Of a stretch of 64,000 bases of DNA, positions 44,335 through 54,593 are shown in pieces. Positions within the stretch are counted from its first letter, which is position 1. The number at the start of each line of letters is the position of its first letter. A model generated the notes under the pieces. The model saw only the letters and a list, made by a program, of their open reading frames with translations, was not told the origin of the DNA and made no database searches. The stretch is from Thermoanaerobaculia bacterium (GTDB taxonomy: Bacteria; Acidobacteriota; Thermoanaerobaculia; Multivoradales; J023): positions 533,059 through 597,058 of the forward strand of contig JAUIJL010000004.1 in assembly GCA_030431255.1 (NCBI GenBank), written 5' to 3'. A program made the translations under genes and the position numbers.

Positions 44335-44682
44335 GTGAGAAGCCCATATGCCGTCCGCCGTCCGGTGGAAAACGACTACCTGGTGCGCGAGCGAGACCGC
44401 CGTCTCGCCCGCGAGCTCTTGGGTGTCGGCATTGCCGTGCTGCTGCTCGGCGTGGGGCTGCTCGCCTACACCTGGATCCACATCGAGATCACGGCAGTGG
44501 GCTATCGCGTCGACTCCCTCGAAAAAGAGCTGCACTCGTTGCAGCAGGAGGAGCGACGCCTCCAGCTCGAAGCCACTTATCTATCTCGTCCGGAGCGCAT
44601 CGAGAACCGCGCCCGGGGCGAGCTCGACATGCGTCCCCCCTCCTTGGAGCAGACCCTCTTCTACGAGGAATTAGTGCCGTGA
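44335..44682 (+). CDS. ftsL: Cell division protein FtsL
   Basis: 115 aa. A basic cytoplasmic front (about 27 residues), one membrane helix (ELLGVGIAVLLLGVGLLAYTWIHI), then a periplasmic leucine-zipper-like coiled coil (VDSLEKELHSLQQEERRLQLEATYL) and IENRARGELDMRPPSLEQ. Sequence is poorly conserved in this family; size, topology and position between rsmH and ftsI identify it. GTG start with GGAGG 8 bases upstream. Overlaps ftsI by four bases (GTGA). Expected partner of FtsB and FtsQ. Confidence 0.88.
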   Translation: MRSPYAVRRPVENDYLVRERDRRLARELLGVGIAVLLLGVGLLAYTWIHIEITAVGYRVDSLEKELHSLQQEERRLQLEATYLSRPERIENRARGELDMRPPSLEQTLFYEELVP

Positions 44683-46739
44683 AGCCGCCCGTCGTACCGT
44701 TCCAACCCCGTCACAGCCTGTGGCAAAGCGCCCGGCTAGTGGTGCTCTGCGCCGCCGCCGCAGCCTGGGCTTGCGCGGTGTTGTTCCGCCTGTATTGGTT
44801 GCAGGTGGAGCGCTACGACCACTACCAAACCAAGGCCGTCGAGCAACAGCAGCGGGTGGTGGTCCTGGATCCCCCGCGCGGCACCATCTACGACGCCCGG
44901 GGCCGACAGCTGGCGGTGTCGGTAGAGGTTTCCTCCATCGCCGCCCACCCGCCTTCAGTGGAAGATCCCGAAACCACCGCCGATCTGCTGTCGCAAATCC
45001 TCGGCACCGACCGCGACGAGCTGCTGAAAAAGCTCACCAGCTCGCGCAACTTCGTGTGGGTTCAGCGCAAAGTGGACCAACCGAGGGCGGATGCCATCCG
45101 CGAGCTCGACTTGCCGGGCCTCGACTTCCTGCCGGAGTCGAAGCGCTACTACCCCATGCGCTCTTTGGCCGCCCAGGTGCTCGGTTATGTGGGGGTCGAC
45201 AACCACGGTCTGGCCGGTCTCGAATACCTCTACAACGACACCGTGGCGACCGAAAAAGGACGCCGCACCGTGCTTTTGGACGGCCTACGGGGCACAGTGA
45301 TGACCCCGAATCTGGCCAGCTCCGAGGCCCGCCCCGGCTCCGATCTGCACCTGACCCTGGACGCCGCGATCCAGCACATCGTGGAGCGGGAGCTCGAAAA
45401 GGGTGTGCGTTCGAGCGGCGGCACCCAGGGTATGGCGGTGATGATGAACCCCCAAACCGGGGCGATTCTCGCCATGGCCTCCTATCCGACTTTCGACCCG
45501 AATCGCTTTAACGAATATCCCCAAGCCACTTGGCGCAACGCGGCTATTACCGACGCCTTCGAGCCGGGCTCGACGTTTAAGATGGTCACCCTGGCCGCCG
45601 CCCTCGAAGCCGGTGCCGTGGATCCGTTGCAGACGTTCTTCTGCGGCAACGGCCACATCATGATGGGCCGCACCCTAATTCGCGACCACTCGCCCTTCGG
45701 CCATCTCACGGTGCGTGAGGTGATGGCCAAGTCCTCCAATGTCGGCGCCATCAAGCTCGGCAGGGCGGCCGGCAAGGAGCGGCTCTACTCCACCATCGAG
45801 GAGTTCGGATTCGGCAAACCCACGGGCATCGATCTGCCCAGCGAAGGCGCGGGATTGTTCCGCCCCCTCAATCGCTGGTCACCGATCACCCCGGCCTATA
45901 TTTCCTTCGGCCAGGGTATTTCGATCACCGCCCTCCAGCTCACCAACTCCTTCGCCGCGATCGCCAACGGCGGACGATTGCTCAAACCCTACGTGGTCGA
46001 CTCCGTGGACCGACCGCGGGTCGAGAATGACGACGAGCCCCGTCGCGAGGTGGTGCGCCTGCCCATCTCGCCGTCCTCCGTGCGCCAAATCCGCAGCATG
46101 CTGGAGAGCGTGGTGGTCGACGGCACCGCCAAGACCGCCGCCCTGAACGGGTATCGGGCCGCGGGCAAAACCGGCACGGCGCAAAAGGCAACCCAAGGGG
46201 GTTATGCCGCCAACCGCTACATCGCCAGCTTTGTGGGTTTTGCCCCGATCTCGAATCCGGAGCTGGTGCTGTCGGTGATCATCGACGAGCCGTGGCCTCG
46301 ATACCACGGCGGTGAGGTGGCGGCGCCGGTTTTCTCGGCCATCGCCCAACAGACCTTGCTCTACCTGGGCATTCCACCGGACCGAGACGTTCCCGGTCGC
46401 GAGTGGCCCAATCCGCCGACCCTCGACGACAGCGGCTCGACCATTCACTTGGCCCGCTCCGAGGTCACCCGACAGCCGACGCCGGAAGGCACCATGCCGG
46501 ACTTCCGAGGTCTTTCCGCCCGCGAGGCGGTTTTGCTGTCTTCGAAAACCGGCCTTCAGCTCGAGCTCAAGGGGCACGGCTCCGTCAGCCGCCAGCTGCC
46601 GAGCCCAGGCACCCCGCTGGAGACCGTCAACAGCACCGTTTCTTTGCACCTGACGCCGCAACGGCCGACCTCGCGGCGGCAGGGAGCCGCGGCCCCCACC
46701 GCTTCCATTGGAGCAGCTTCCATGGAAGGGGCGATGTAA
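44679..46739 (+). CDS. ftsI: Division transpeptidase (PBP3) with PASTA domain
   Basis: 686 aa class B penicillin-binding protein that cross-links septal peptidoglycan. A single N-terminal membrane helix (about residues 20-42) precedes the pedestal (PRGTIYDARGRQLAVS), then the transpeptidase domain with the nucleophile Ser298 in PGSTFKM, the SSN triad (Ser352-Asn354) and the KTGT box (Lys497). At the C terminus one PASTA-like module (PDFRGLSAREAVLLSSKTGLQ-type, about 606-665) follows, resembling Spo-VD/FtsI forms of Gram-positives and several other phyla. GTG start overlaps ftsL; the stop overlaps murE by one base. Confidence 0.95.
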   Translation: MKPPVVPFQPRHSLWQSARLVVLCAAAAAWACAVLFRLYWLQVERYDHYQTKAVEQQQRVVVLDPPRGTIYDARGRQLAVSVEVSSIAAHPPSVEDPETTADLLSQILGTDRDELLKKLTSSRNFVWVQRKVDQPRADAIRELDLPGLDFLPESKRYYPMRSLAAQVLGYVGVDNHGLAGLEYLYNDTVATEKGRRTVLLDGLRGTVMTPNLASSEARPGSDLHLTLDAAIQHIVERELEKGVRSSGGTQGMAVMMNPQTGAILAMASYPTFDPNRFNEYPQATWRNAAITDAFEPGSTFKMVTLAAALEAGAVDPLQTFFCGNGHIMMGRTLIRDHSPFGHLTVREVMAKSSNVGAIKLGRAAGKERLYSTIEEFGFGKPTGIDLPSEGAGLFRPLNRWSPITPAYISFGQGISITALQLTNSFAAIANGGRLLKPYVVDSVDRPRVENDDEPRREVVRLPISPSSVRQIRSMLESVVVDGTAKTAALNGYRAAGKTGTAQKATQGGYAANRYIASFVGFAPISNPELVLSVIIDEPWPRYHGGEVAAPVFSAIAQQTLLYLGIPPDRDVPGREWPNPPTLDDSGSTIHLARSEVTRQPTPEGTMPDFRGLSAREAVLLSSKTGLQLELKGHGSVSRQLPSPGTPLETVNSTVSLHLTPQRPTSRRQGAAAPTASIGAASMEGAM

Positions 46740-48268
46740 TGCTCCTGAATGAGCTATTCGAGGGTCTGGATGTCGAGCTGCCAAAGCTCGGTGATCAGCC
46801 CTGGCCGGACGTTCGGGGGGTTCACCACGATTCTCGCCGGATCCATCCCGGGGATCTCTACATCGCCATCATCGGGGCTCGCTTCGATGGCCGCGAGCTT
46901 GTCGGCGAGGCGGGTCGGAGGGGCGCGGTCGCCGTGCTCGGTCCCAAACCCGAGGGCGGACGGGGCGACACCGCCTTCACCGTGCCTTGGGTGGTCACCA
47001 AAGAGCCGCGCCGGCTCATGGGCACCCTGGGCTCGCGGATCTACGGTGCCGCCCATCGTCGGCTGCGCACGGTCGGGGTCACCGGCACCAACGGTAAAAG
47101 CACCATCGTCACCGTCTTGGGCTCGATCTTCGACGCCGCCGATGAGCCGACGGCGGTGCTCGGCACCCTCGGTTATCGCTTCGGCGACGAGGAATGGGCC
47201 GGATCCAGCCACCGCACCACCCCGGAAGCCACCGACCTGCACCGGATGTTGGCGGAAATGGAAGATCGCGGGGCGGTCGGTGTCGCCATGGAGGTGTCGT
47301 CCCACGCCTTGGCCCTCGGTCGGGTGGGCGGTATGGAATTCGACGCCGCGGTCTTTACCCACCTGACCCGGGACCATCTCGATTTCCACGCCGACATGGA
47401 AGACTATTTCGAAGCCAAGGCCCGCCTCTTCGATCAGCTGCGGGTCGACGGCAAAGCGATCGTTCACCTCGGAGATTCCTGGGGACGACGTCTGCACCAG
47501 CGGCTGCTCGACCGTGGCATCGAGCCGATCACCTTCGGCGAGCATGAGGGAGACGTCCGCGTGCAGTCCGCCGACTTGAGCTTGAGCGGCACCCGCGCCC
47601 GCCTCATCACCCCCCGAGGAGAGATCGACATCACCTCGTCCCTGCTCGGTCGATTCAACCTCGAAAACCTGCTCGCCTGTGTGGCGACGGCCGAGGCTCT
47701 CGGGCTACCCCAAGAGGACATCGCCCGCGGCATCGAGGCCGTGCCCGCGGTGGACGGTCGCCTCGAGCCGGTGGATTCAAAGATCGGTTTCCCTCTGCTG
47801 GTGGATTACGCCCACACCCCGGGCGCCTTGGAATCCGCGCTGCGGTCCTTGCGCGACCTCACCGATCGACGCATCGCCGTGGTCTTCGGCTGCGGTGGGC
47901 AGCGGGATCGGGGCAAACGACCACTGATGGGTGAGATCGCCGGCCGATGCTCCGACCTGGCGGTGCTGACCTCCGACAACCCCCGCGGTGAGGATCCCAT
48001 GGCGATCATCCGAGAGGTCGAGGCCGGCCTCAAAGGCCACCAAGCTGAGGTGATCGTGGAAGCGGATCGCTGCAAGGCCATCCACCGAGCCGTGGAGCAC
48101 GCGGCCCGACGAGAAGCCCAGGGCGAAACGTGGCTGGTGGTGGTGGCGGGCAAGGGCCACGAGACCACCCAGGATTTGGGCGACGACATCGTGCCCTTGG
48201 ACGACCGCGAGCAGCTCGAGCTGGCGGCTCGATCCGCGGGCTCACCGTCAGGAGGCGATCATGGCTGA
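46739..48268 (+). CDS. murE: UDP-MurNAc-tripeptide synthetase (meso-DAP ligase)
   Basis: 509 aa Mur ligase adding the third stem residue. ATP site GVTGTNGKST; the family segment HLTRDHLDFHADMEDYFEAKARLF contains the carbamylated-lysine region; DNPRGEDPM is the motif that, in characterised enzymes, selects meso-diaminopimelate over lysine. N-terminal domain VHHDSRRIHPGDLYIAI. The ATG at 46739 overlaps the ftsI stop (TAATG), and family homology begins there. The end overlaps murF by eight bases. Confidence 0.95.
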   Translation: MLLNELFEGLDVELPKLGDQPWPDVRGVHHDSRRIHPGDLYIAIIGARFDGRELVGEAGRRGAVAVLGPKPEGGRGDTAFTVPWVVTKEPRRLMGTLGSRIYGAAHRRLRTVGVTGTNGKSTIVTVLGSIFDAADEPTAVLGTLGYRFGDEEWAGSSHRTTPEATDLHRMLAEMEDRGAVGVAMEVSSHALALGRVGGMEFDAAVFTHLTRDHLDFHADMEDYFEAKARLFDQLRVDGKAIVHLGDSWGRRLHQRLLDRGIEPITFGEHEGDVRVQSADLSLSGTRARLITPRGEIDITSSLLGRFNLENLLACVATAEALGLPQEDIARGIEAVPAVDGRLEPVDSKIGFPLLVDYAHTPGALESALRSLRDLTDRRIAVVFGCGGQRDRGKRPLMGEIAGRCSDLAVLTSDNPRGEDPMAIIREVEAGLKGHQAEVIVEADRCKAIHRAVEHAARREAQGETWLVVVAGKGHETTQDLGDDIVPLDDREQLELAARSAGSPSGGDHG

Positions 48269-49700
48269 GCGCTCGATCTTGCAAGCGGCTCAGGCCATGT
48301 CCGGCTCGATCATCTCCGGCGATCCGGAGACCCGATGGAGCGGCGCCACCCTGGACTCCCGACGCATCCGCGGCGGCGAGCTCTTCTTCGCCCTGCCCGG
48401 CGAAAACGTCGACGGCCATCAATTCGCCGCCCGGGCGGTGGAGCGGGGCGCGGCCGGCGCGGTGATCCACCACGATTTGGAGGTGCCGAGCAAGGGAACC
48501 TGGATCCGGGTCGACGACACCTACCAGGCCCTGCACGCCTTGACCCGGGCGATTCGCGATGAGCTGCCCGAAAATTTGGTGGCGATCACCGGCTCCTCGG
48601 GCAAGACCACCACCAAAGAGCTGTTGGCGGCGGTGCTCGAGCGCCGCTTCCGGGTCGCTCGGAGCCCGGGCAACTTCAACAACCTCTATGGGTTCCCCCT
48701 GGCACTGCTGGGCATCCCCGACGACACCCAATGGATGGTGGCGGAGATGGGCATGTCGATTCCGGGCGAGCTGGCCGAGGTCAGCCGACTGGGACGCCCC
48801 GATATCGCTGTGTTCACGAACGTGCGCCCCGTGCATTTGGAGAATTTCTCGTCCTTGGCGGCGATCGCCGAGGCCAAGGCCGAGCTGATGGCGGGTTTGA
48901 GCGAGAGCGGCCGAATTGTGGCCAATGCCGACGATCCCGAGGTCATGCGCATCGTCGAGCGTGAGGCCAAGGCGCGACCGGGCCTGACGGTGGTCACCTA
49001 CGGCATCAAAAAGCCGGCGGACGTCAGCGCGTCATCGGTGCAGCCGTTGGCCAACGGGGTTTTGCGCCCGGGTAGCCGATTCGAGCTCAGCACCGCGGCC
49101 GGACGCCGCACGGTCGAGCTGCCGATTCACGGCCTGTACAACGTCGAAAATTTCCTCGCCGCCGCCGCCTGTGGCTCGATGCTCGGCATTTCCCTCGACG
49201 ATATGGTGGCCGCCGCCGCGGACTTCCGGCCGGCGTCCATGCGCGGTGAGCTGCACCGCCTGGCGGACGGTCTGACGGTGATCGACGACAGCTACAACTC
49301 CAACCCCGACGCCGCGGCCCGGGCCCTGGAAAGCGCCCGCATGCTGCCGGCCGTGCGCCGCATCGCCATTCTCGGCGACATGTTGGAGCTCGGTCCCGAC
49401 GAGGCAGAATTCCACCGCCGGGTCGGTCGGCGTGCCGCCGAGCTGGGATTCGATTGTGTGATCGCCGTCGGCCAGATCTCCCGTCACCTGAAGGAAGGGG
49501 CCGAGGCCGCCGGTGGCAAAGCCATGTGGCTGCCCAACTCCCCCGCCGCCCTCGATTGGCTGAAGGAAAATCCGAGCATCGGGGGTAAACGCCTGGGCTG
49601 CGGAGATTTGGTGTTGGTGAAGGGGTCCAGAGGGGTCGGTCTCGAGGTCATGGTTCAGGAGATGGTCCAGAGCCACGGCGTGGTGGAGGAGCAAAGCTGA
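48261..49700 (+). CDS. murF: UDP-MurNAc-tripeptide-D-Ala-D-Ala ligase
   Basis: 479 aa Mur ligase that attaches D-Ala-D-Ala to the tripeptide. N-terminal [26 protein letters not shown] is typical of MurF, followed by ATP-binding [30 protein letters not shown] and [16 protein letters not shown]. It needs D-Ala-D-Ala, but no ddl gene is in the cluster. Overlaps murE by eight bases and mraY by one base (TGATG). Confidence 0.95.
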   Translation: MAERSILQAAQAMSGSIISGDPETRWSGATLDSRRIRGGELFFALPGENVDGHQFAARAVERGAAGAVIHHDLEVPSKGTWIRVDDTYQALHALTRAIRDELPENLVAITGSSGKTTTKELLAAVLERRFRVARSPGNFNNLYGFPLALLGIPDDTQWMVAEMGMSIPGELAEVSRLGRPDIAVFTNVRPVHLENFSSLAAIAEAKAELMAGLSESGRIVANADDPEVMRIVEREAKARPGLTVVTYGIKKPADVSASSVQPLANGVLRPGSRFELSTAAGRRTVELPIHGLYNVENFLAAAACGSMLGISLDDMVAAAADFRPASMRGELHRLADGLTVIDDSYNSNPDAAARALESARMLPAVRRIAILGDMLELGPDEAEFHRRVGRRAAELGFDCVIAVGQISRHLKEGAEAAGGKAMWLPNSPAALDWLKENPSIGGKRLGCGDLVLVKGSRGVGLEVMVQEMVQSHGVVEEQS

Positions 49701-50785
49701 TGCTGTACCACCTGCTCTTCCCCCTCAGCGAGACGTTGAGCCTCTTCAACGTTTTCCGTTACATCACCTTCCGCACCGGCGGCGCGGTGGTGACCGCCCT
49801 GGTGCTGTCGATCGTGCTCGGCCCATGGTTCATCTCCACCCTGCGGCGGCTGTCCGTGGGTCAGAACATTCGCGACGTGGGCCCCGAGTCTCATCTGCTC
49901 AAGGCCGGCACGCCGACCATGGGCGGACTGCTGATTCTCTTCTCCATGACCTCCGCCACCCTGCTGTGGGCCAATTTGACCAACATCCTGGTCTGGGTGG
50001 CCTTGGGCGTCACGGTGGCCTTCGGCGCCATCGGATTCGCCGACGACTACATCAAGGTGGCGAAGAAACGGAATCTCGGCCTCTCGGCGCGTGCGAAATT
50101 CCTGGGTCAAACCCTGGCGGCCGGTCTGGCCGCCGTAGTGCTCCTGACCCTGCCCGACAGCTACAGCTTCGAGCCCGTGCTCATGGTGCCGTTCTTCAAA
50201 CAGGTCTCCTTCGACCTCGGCTGGTTCTACGTGCCGTTCGTCATGTTGGTGCTGATCAGCGCTTCGAACGGCGTCAATCTGACCGACGGCCTGGACGGCT
50301 TGGCCATCGGCTCGACCCTGGTGGCGGGCGCGACCTTCGCCATCTTCACCTACGTGGCCGGCAATCGGGTGGTGGCGGAATACCTGCAATTCACGCCCCA
50401 GCCCGGCGCCGGCGAGGTGACGATTTTCTGCGGTGCCCTGGTGGGTGCCAGCCTCGGCTTCCTGTGGTTCAACAGCTACCCCGCGGAAGTCTTCATGGGC
50501 GACGTCGGCTCCTTGGCCCTGGGCGGTGCCGTCGGCATGGTGGCGGTGCTCTCCAAACAGGAGCTGCTGTTGATCGTGGTCGGCGGATTGTGGGTGATGG
50601 AGGTGATGTCGGTCATTTTGCAGGTGGCGTCGTTCAAGCTCACCGGCAAGCGCATCTTCCGCATGGCCCCGTTGCACCATCACTTCGAGCTGATCGGCTG
50701 GAAAGAGCCCAAAGTGATCGTGCGTTTTTGGATCCTGTCGGTGCTTTTCGCGCTGATCAGCCTAGCAACCCTGAAGCTGAGGTGA
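49700..50785 (+). CDS. mraY: Phospho-MurNAc-pentapeptide translocase
   Basis: 361 aa, about ten membrane helices. It transfers phospho-MurNAc-pentapeptide to undecaprenyl phosphate, making lipid I. Key sites: [11 protein letters not shown], the Asp pair of [46 protein letters not shown] and the C-terminal [13 protein letters not shown]. All catalytic aspartates and the histidine triad appear intact. Start overlaps the murF stop; the stop overlaps murD by one base. Confidence 0.97.
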   Translation: MLYHLLFPLSETLSLFNVFRYITFRTGGAVVTALVLSIVLGPWFISTLRRLSVGQNIRDVGPESHLLKAGTPTMGGLLILFSMTSATLLWANLTNILVWVALGVTVAFGAIGFADDYIKVAKKRNLGLSARAKFLGQTLAAGLAAVVLLTLPDSYSFEPVLMVPFFKQVSFDLGWFYVPFVMLVLISASNGVNLTDGLDGLAIGSTLVAGATFAIFTYVAGNRVVAEYLQFTPQPGAGEVTIFCGALVGASLGFLWFNSYPAEVFMGDVGSLALGGAVGMVAVLSKQELLLIVVGGLWVMEVMSVILQVASFKLTGKRIFRMAPLHHHFELIGWKEPKVIVRFWILSVLFALISLATLKLR

Positions 50786-52329
50786 TGGACGTGCACGTGC
50801 CATGGAACCGACTCGGCGCCGACGGCGCCGCGCAGACCGGAGGCGGCGAGTGGAGCCGCGTCCTGGTCTACGGACTCGGCCTGTCCGGCCGGGCGGCGGC
50901 GCAATGGCTGCGAGATCACCAAGTGGAGGTGGTGGGCATCGACCGACGCACCGCCCAGGACGTCTCCTTGGGCTCGTTGGACGGGGACCCGGGTTTGACC
51001 CTGTGGCTCGGAGACGAGCCGGACGAGCTGCCCGAGGCACTCAGCTGGAGCGCCATCGACGGTGTGGTGGTCAGCCCGGGTGTGCCGTCGGACCGTCCGT
51101 TGCTCAGCTCGGCCCGGGCCGCCGGGGTGCCGATCATCGCCGAGGTGGAGCTCGCCTACCCGTGGCTCGACGGACCGCTGGTGGCGATCACCGGCTCCAA
51201 CGGCAAAAGCACGACCACCGCCATGGCCGGAGCCATGCTGCGGGCGGCCGGCCTCAACGCCCAGGTCTGCGGCAATATCGGCGAGCCTCTGACCTCCAAG
51301 CTGGCTTTCGATCCTCAAACGGACGAGAGCACCGGCAAGAAAATGTTTGTGGTGGAGCTGTCGAGCTTCCAATTGGAGACCGTGGATCGACTCCGCCCCC
51401 AGGCCGCGGCCCTGCTCAACCTGACCCCGGACCACTTGGACCGGCACCCGAGCTACGAGCATTATCGCGACGCCAAGCTGACGATCTTCCGTCGCCAAAC
51501 CGCCGACGATGTCGCCGTGCTCAACGCCGACGATCCGGAGGTGCTGGAGTCCACTGCGCACCTGGCATCACGCCGCCGTTTCTTCTCGATCCTCACTGCC
51601 GTGGAAGACGGCTGCTACCTCGACGGCCATCGGGTCATGGAGCTCGATCCGCGCGCGTCCGACGATTCCGCGGCCGGCGATTCCACGTCCGGCGGGCCCA
51701 TCCACCTCTTCGATGCCGAGGACGTGCCCCTGCCCGGGCCCCACAATCTGGAGAACGCCATGGCCGCGGCCCTGCTGGCCCGCAGCCAAGGGGCCTCCCC
51801 GTCGGCCATCCGCGAGGGCTTGCGCGGCTTCCAAGGCCTGCCCCACCGGCTTCAAAAGGTCCGCGAGCTGCGCGGCGCCACTTGGTACGACGACTCCAAG
51901 GGCACCAATCTGGCCGCTACGCTGAAGTCCTTGGCCGGCTTCCCGGACGGCAAGGTCCTGCTCATCCTCGGCGGCATTTTCAAGGGCGGCGATCTCGACC
52001 CCCTCTGCCGTTTGGTGGGCGAAAAAGCCCGCATCGCTTTCTTGATCGGCCAAGCGGCGGAAGTCTTCGAGACCGCCTTGACCCAGGCGGGCGTAGGGAC
52101 CGAGATCCGCCGCGTAGAGCTGCTCGAGCGGGCGGTGGACGAAGCCCACGAGCGGGCTCGCGACGGCGAATCGGTGGTGTTGTCGCCGGCTTGCTCGAGC
52201 TTCGATCAATTCCCCAACTTCGCCGAACGGGGACGCATTTTCCAGCGATTGGTTCACCAGCTGCCCGCTGGTTCGCCCCGAGAGCAGGCGGCCGGTGCAA
52301 GCGCCGAGGGGGTGACCCATGGCGCGTAA
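50785..52329 (+). CDS. murD: UDP-MurNAc-alanine-D-glutamate ligase
   Basis: 514 aa, somewhat longer than typical MurD (about 440-460). It adds D-Glu, the product of MurI encoded at the left end of this window. VLVYGLGLSGRAAAQWL forms the N-terminal nucleotide-fold, VVVSPGVP follows, ITGSNGKSTTTAM is the ATP site, and LNLTPDHLDRHPSYEHY and WYDDSKGTNLAAT are ligase marks. Extra length lies in a loop near SDDSAAGDSTSGGP (about 292-305) and in the C-terminal tail. ATG overlaps the mraY stop (GTGATG). Overlaps ftsW by 11 bases. Confidence 0.95.
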   Translation: MDVHVPWNRLGADGAAQTGGGEWSRVLVYGLGLSGRAAAQWLRDHQVEVVGIDRRTAQDVSLGSLDGDPGLTLWLGDEPDELPEALSWSAIDGVVVSPGVPSDRPLLSSARAAGVPIIAEVELAYPWLDGPLVAITGSNGKSTTTAMAGAMLRAAGLNAQVCGNIGEPLTSKLAFDPQTDESTGKKMFVVELSSFQLETVDRLRPQAAALLNLTPDHLDRHPSYEHYRDAKLTIFRRQTADDVAVLNADDPEVLESTAHLASRRRFFSILTAVEDGCYLDGHRVMELDPRASDDSAAGDSTSGGPIHLFDAEDVPLPGPHNLENAMAAALLARSQGASPSAIREGLRGFQGLPHRLQKVRELRGATWYDDSKGTNLAATLKSLAGFPDGKVLLILGGIFKGGDLDPLCRLVGEKARIAFLIGQAAEVFETALTQAGVGTEIRRVELLERAVDEAHERARDGESVVLSPACSSFDQFPNFAERGRIFQRLVHQLPAGSPREQAAGASAEGVTHGA

Positions 52330-53410
52330 GCTGATTTTCGATCGCTTGCTTTTCGGTGCCGTGCTCGCCCTGCTCGGCTTGGGCTTGGTGATGGTCTATT
52401 CGTCGACCGCCGCCCTCGCCCGGGACTCTGGGGGAGCCCTGGGCAACGTGCTCTTCGTCAAACAAGCGATCGCCGCCTTGATCGGCCTCGGTGCCATGCT
52501 CTTCTGCATGCACGCCGACTACCGTCGCCTGAAGGAGCCGGCGGTCATCTACAGCGCCTTGGCTGCGGTGCTGGTGCTCCTGGTGGCCGTGCTCTTCGGC
52601 CCGGAAATCAACGGCTCCAGGCGCTGGTTCCGGGCGGCGGGTCTTTCATTCCAGCCCTCGGAGCTGGCCAAGCTGGTGGCGATCGTCTTCGTGGCCTACC
52701 AAATCGACCGCAAACGGGATCGCATCGACAGCCACCACTTCCTGGTGCCCACCGCCGTGGTCACGGGCCTCTTCGCCGCCTTGATCCTGGCCGGCAAAGA
52801 CCTCGGCACCACGGTGATGCTGTGCCTGCCGATTTGCCTGATGATTTTCCTCGCGGGCATCTCCCTGCGTTTCGTGGTCGGCGGTGCCTTGATGGTCCTG
52901 CCGATCGTCGCCTTGGCGATCGCCACCCAGGAATACCGTCGACGCCGGCTGCTGGCCTTCCTCGACCCCGAAGCCGACCCCTTGGGCATGGGTTTCCAGC
53001 TGCTGCAAAGCCTGATCGCCGTGGGCTCCGGCGGTTTGTTCGGCCTCGGTCCCGGCGGCAGCGTGCAAAAGCTGCACTTCTTGCCGTCGCCCCATGCGGA
53101 CTTCATTTTTTCGATCGTCGCCGAGGAGCTCGGCCTGCTCGGCTCGGCGATCTTTGTCGGGCTCTTCGCCGTGGTGCTGTGGCGTGGGGTCGTCGCGGGC
53201 CTGCACGCCCCTGAAAGCTTCGGTCGCTTCCTGGCTTGGGGCCTGACCGGGCTGATCTTCACCCAGGCCTTGATTCACATGAGCGTCGCCCTCGGGTTGT
53301 TGCCCACCACCGGTGTGCCCCTGCCCTTCATTTCCCACGGAGGATCCAGCCTGATCGTCAGCATGATGGCCGCGGGTTTGATCCTCAATGTGTCCCAACA
53401 CGGGGGTTGA
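52319..53410 (+). CDS. ftsW: Septal peptidoglycan glycosyltransferase FtsW
   Basis: 363 aa SEDS-family polytopic protein polymerising lipid II at the septum together with FtsI. Signatures: GLVMVYSSTAALA at the front, NGSRRWFRAAGLSFQPSELAKL, the catalytic-site aspartate region LAGKDLGTTVML, LPSPHADFIFSIVAEELGLLG and the C-terminal TGVPLPFISHGGSS. About ten membrane helices. Overlaps murD by 11 bases. Being between murD and murG, this is FtsW and not RodA. Confidence 0.95.
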   Translation: MARKLIFDRLLFGAVLALLGLGLVMVYSSTAALARDSGGALGNVLFVKQAIAALIGLGAMLFCMHADYRRLKEPAVIYSALAAVLVLLVAVLFGPEINGSRRWFRAAGLSFQPSELAKLVAIVFVAYQIDRKRDRIDSHHFLVPTAVVTGLFAALILAGKDLGTTVMLCLPICLMIFLAGISLRFVVGGALMVLPIVALAIATQEYRRRRLLAFLDPEADPLGMGFQLLQSLIAVGSGGLFGLGPGGSVQKLHFLPSPHADFIFSIVAEELGLLGSAIFVGLFAVVLWRGVVAGLHAPESFGRFLAWGLTGLIFTQALIHMSVALGLLPTTGVPLPFISHGGSSLIVSMMAAGLILNVSQHGG

Positions 53411-53420
53411 GGAGATGAAC

Positions 53421-54593
53421 GTGAGCACCACCTCCACCACCTCCACTACCGTCCCGCGCACCGCGCTCTTCTCCGGCGGCGGCAGCGGCGGTCACGTCTT
53501 CCCGGGTTTGGCGGTGGCCACCGAGCTGGAGAGCCGTGGCTGGCGTGTGGATTGGGCCGGGGCCAAAGGGGCGATGGAAGAGAAGCTGGTGAGCCGCCAA
53601 GGACTGAGCTTCCATCCCTTGAGCGCCCGGCCGATGGTCGGCCGAGGGCTGGTGGGCAAAGCGACGGCGGTGGTCACCCTGCTCGGCTCGGCCTGGTCCG
53701 CCCGTCGCCTGGTGAAACGCATCCACGCCGAGGTGGTGCTCGGCACCGGCGGTTATGTCTCCGCCCCGGCGGTGCTCGGCGGGCGTCTGGCCAGGGTGCC
53801 CGTGCTCTTGCTCGAGCCCAACGCCGAGGCTGGATTCGCCAACCGCATGCTCTCCCGCTGGAGCCAAGAAGCAGCCCTCGCCCACGGCACCACCGCGGAG
53901 GAGCTGCGGTGCCCATCGACCACCACCGGCGTGCCCGTGCGCGACGAATTCTTCGCCGTCTCCCCCAACCTTCCCTTCGGCTCCCCCCTGCGCATCCTGG
54001 TGCTCGGCGGCAGCCAGGGGGCCCAACGGCTCAACCACGCCCTGCCCGAAGCCTTGGCCAAATTGCCCGAAGACTTGGGACCGATCGTGGTGCGCCACCA
54101 ATGCGGCAAGCGACACAAGCAGGCCACGGCCGAAGCCTACGAGGCGCAGGGTTTTCCCGTGGTCCAGGTGGACGGCGGCGGTTATCGCCCCGACGGACCC
54201 CGCATTCAGGTGGAAGTGGCTTCCTTCCTACACGACATGGCCGGCGCCATGGCGGAGAGTCATTTGATCGTCTCCCGGGCCGGTGCCATCACCCTGGCCG
54301 AAATCTGCGCCGCCGGTCGCCCCGTGCTGTTGGTGCCCCTGGCCTTGGCCGCCGGTCACCAAGAAGGCAATGCCCGGCGGTTGCAAGACGCGGGCGCGGC
54401 CGAGGTGCTCTCGGATCAAGACACGGCCGAGACCTATGCCCACATGCTGGCCGAGCTCTTGGGCCGGCCCGAGCGTTTGAAGCGCATGGCCGCCGCGGCC
54501 CGCGACCTGGGTCGCGCCGAAGCTGCGTCGGACATCGCCGATCGTTTGGAGCTGTGGGCAAATCGCGCCCGCGGGAGGAGGTCTGATGTTTAA
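53421..54593 (+). CDS. murG: Lipid II synthase (GlcNAc transferase) MurG
   Basis: 390 aa GT-B enzyme adding GlcNAc to lipid I on the inner membrane face. FSGGGSGGHVFPGLAVA is the N-terminal Gly-rich loop, GTGGYVSAPAVLGG and LVLGGSQGAQRLN follow, with the UDP-GlcNAc site SRAGAITLAEICAAGRPVLLVPL. The GTG at 53421 is chosen because GAGGAG (53409-53414) lies exactly 6 bases upstream; ATGs at 53415 and 53388 are in frame but badly spaced or inside ftsW. A Ser/Thr-rich front (STTSTTSTT) is unusual. Overlaps murC by eight bases. Confidence 0.93.
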   Translation: MSTTSTTSTTVPRTALFSGGGSGGHVFPGLAVATELESRGWRVDWAGAKGAMEEKLVSRQGLSFHPLSARPMVGRGLVGKATAVVTLLGSAWSARRLVKRIHAEVVLGTGGYVSAPAVLGGRLARVPVLLLEPNAEAGFANRMLSRWSQEAALAHGTTAEELRCPSTTTGVPVRDEFFAVSPNLPFGSPLRILVLGGSQGAQRLNHALPEALAKLPEDLGPIVVRHQCGKRHKQATAEAYEAQGFPVVQVDGGGYRPDGPRIQVEVASFLHDMAGAMAESHLIVSRAGAITLAEICAAGRPVLLVPLALAAGHQEGNARRLQDAGAAEVLSDQDTAETYAHMLAELLGRPERLKRMAAAARDLGRAEAASDIADRLELWANRARGRRSDV

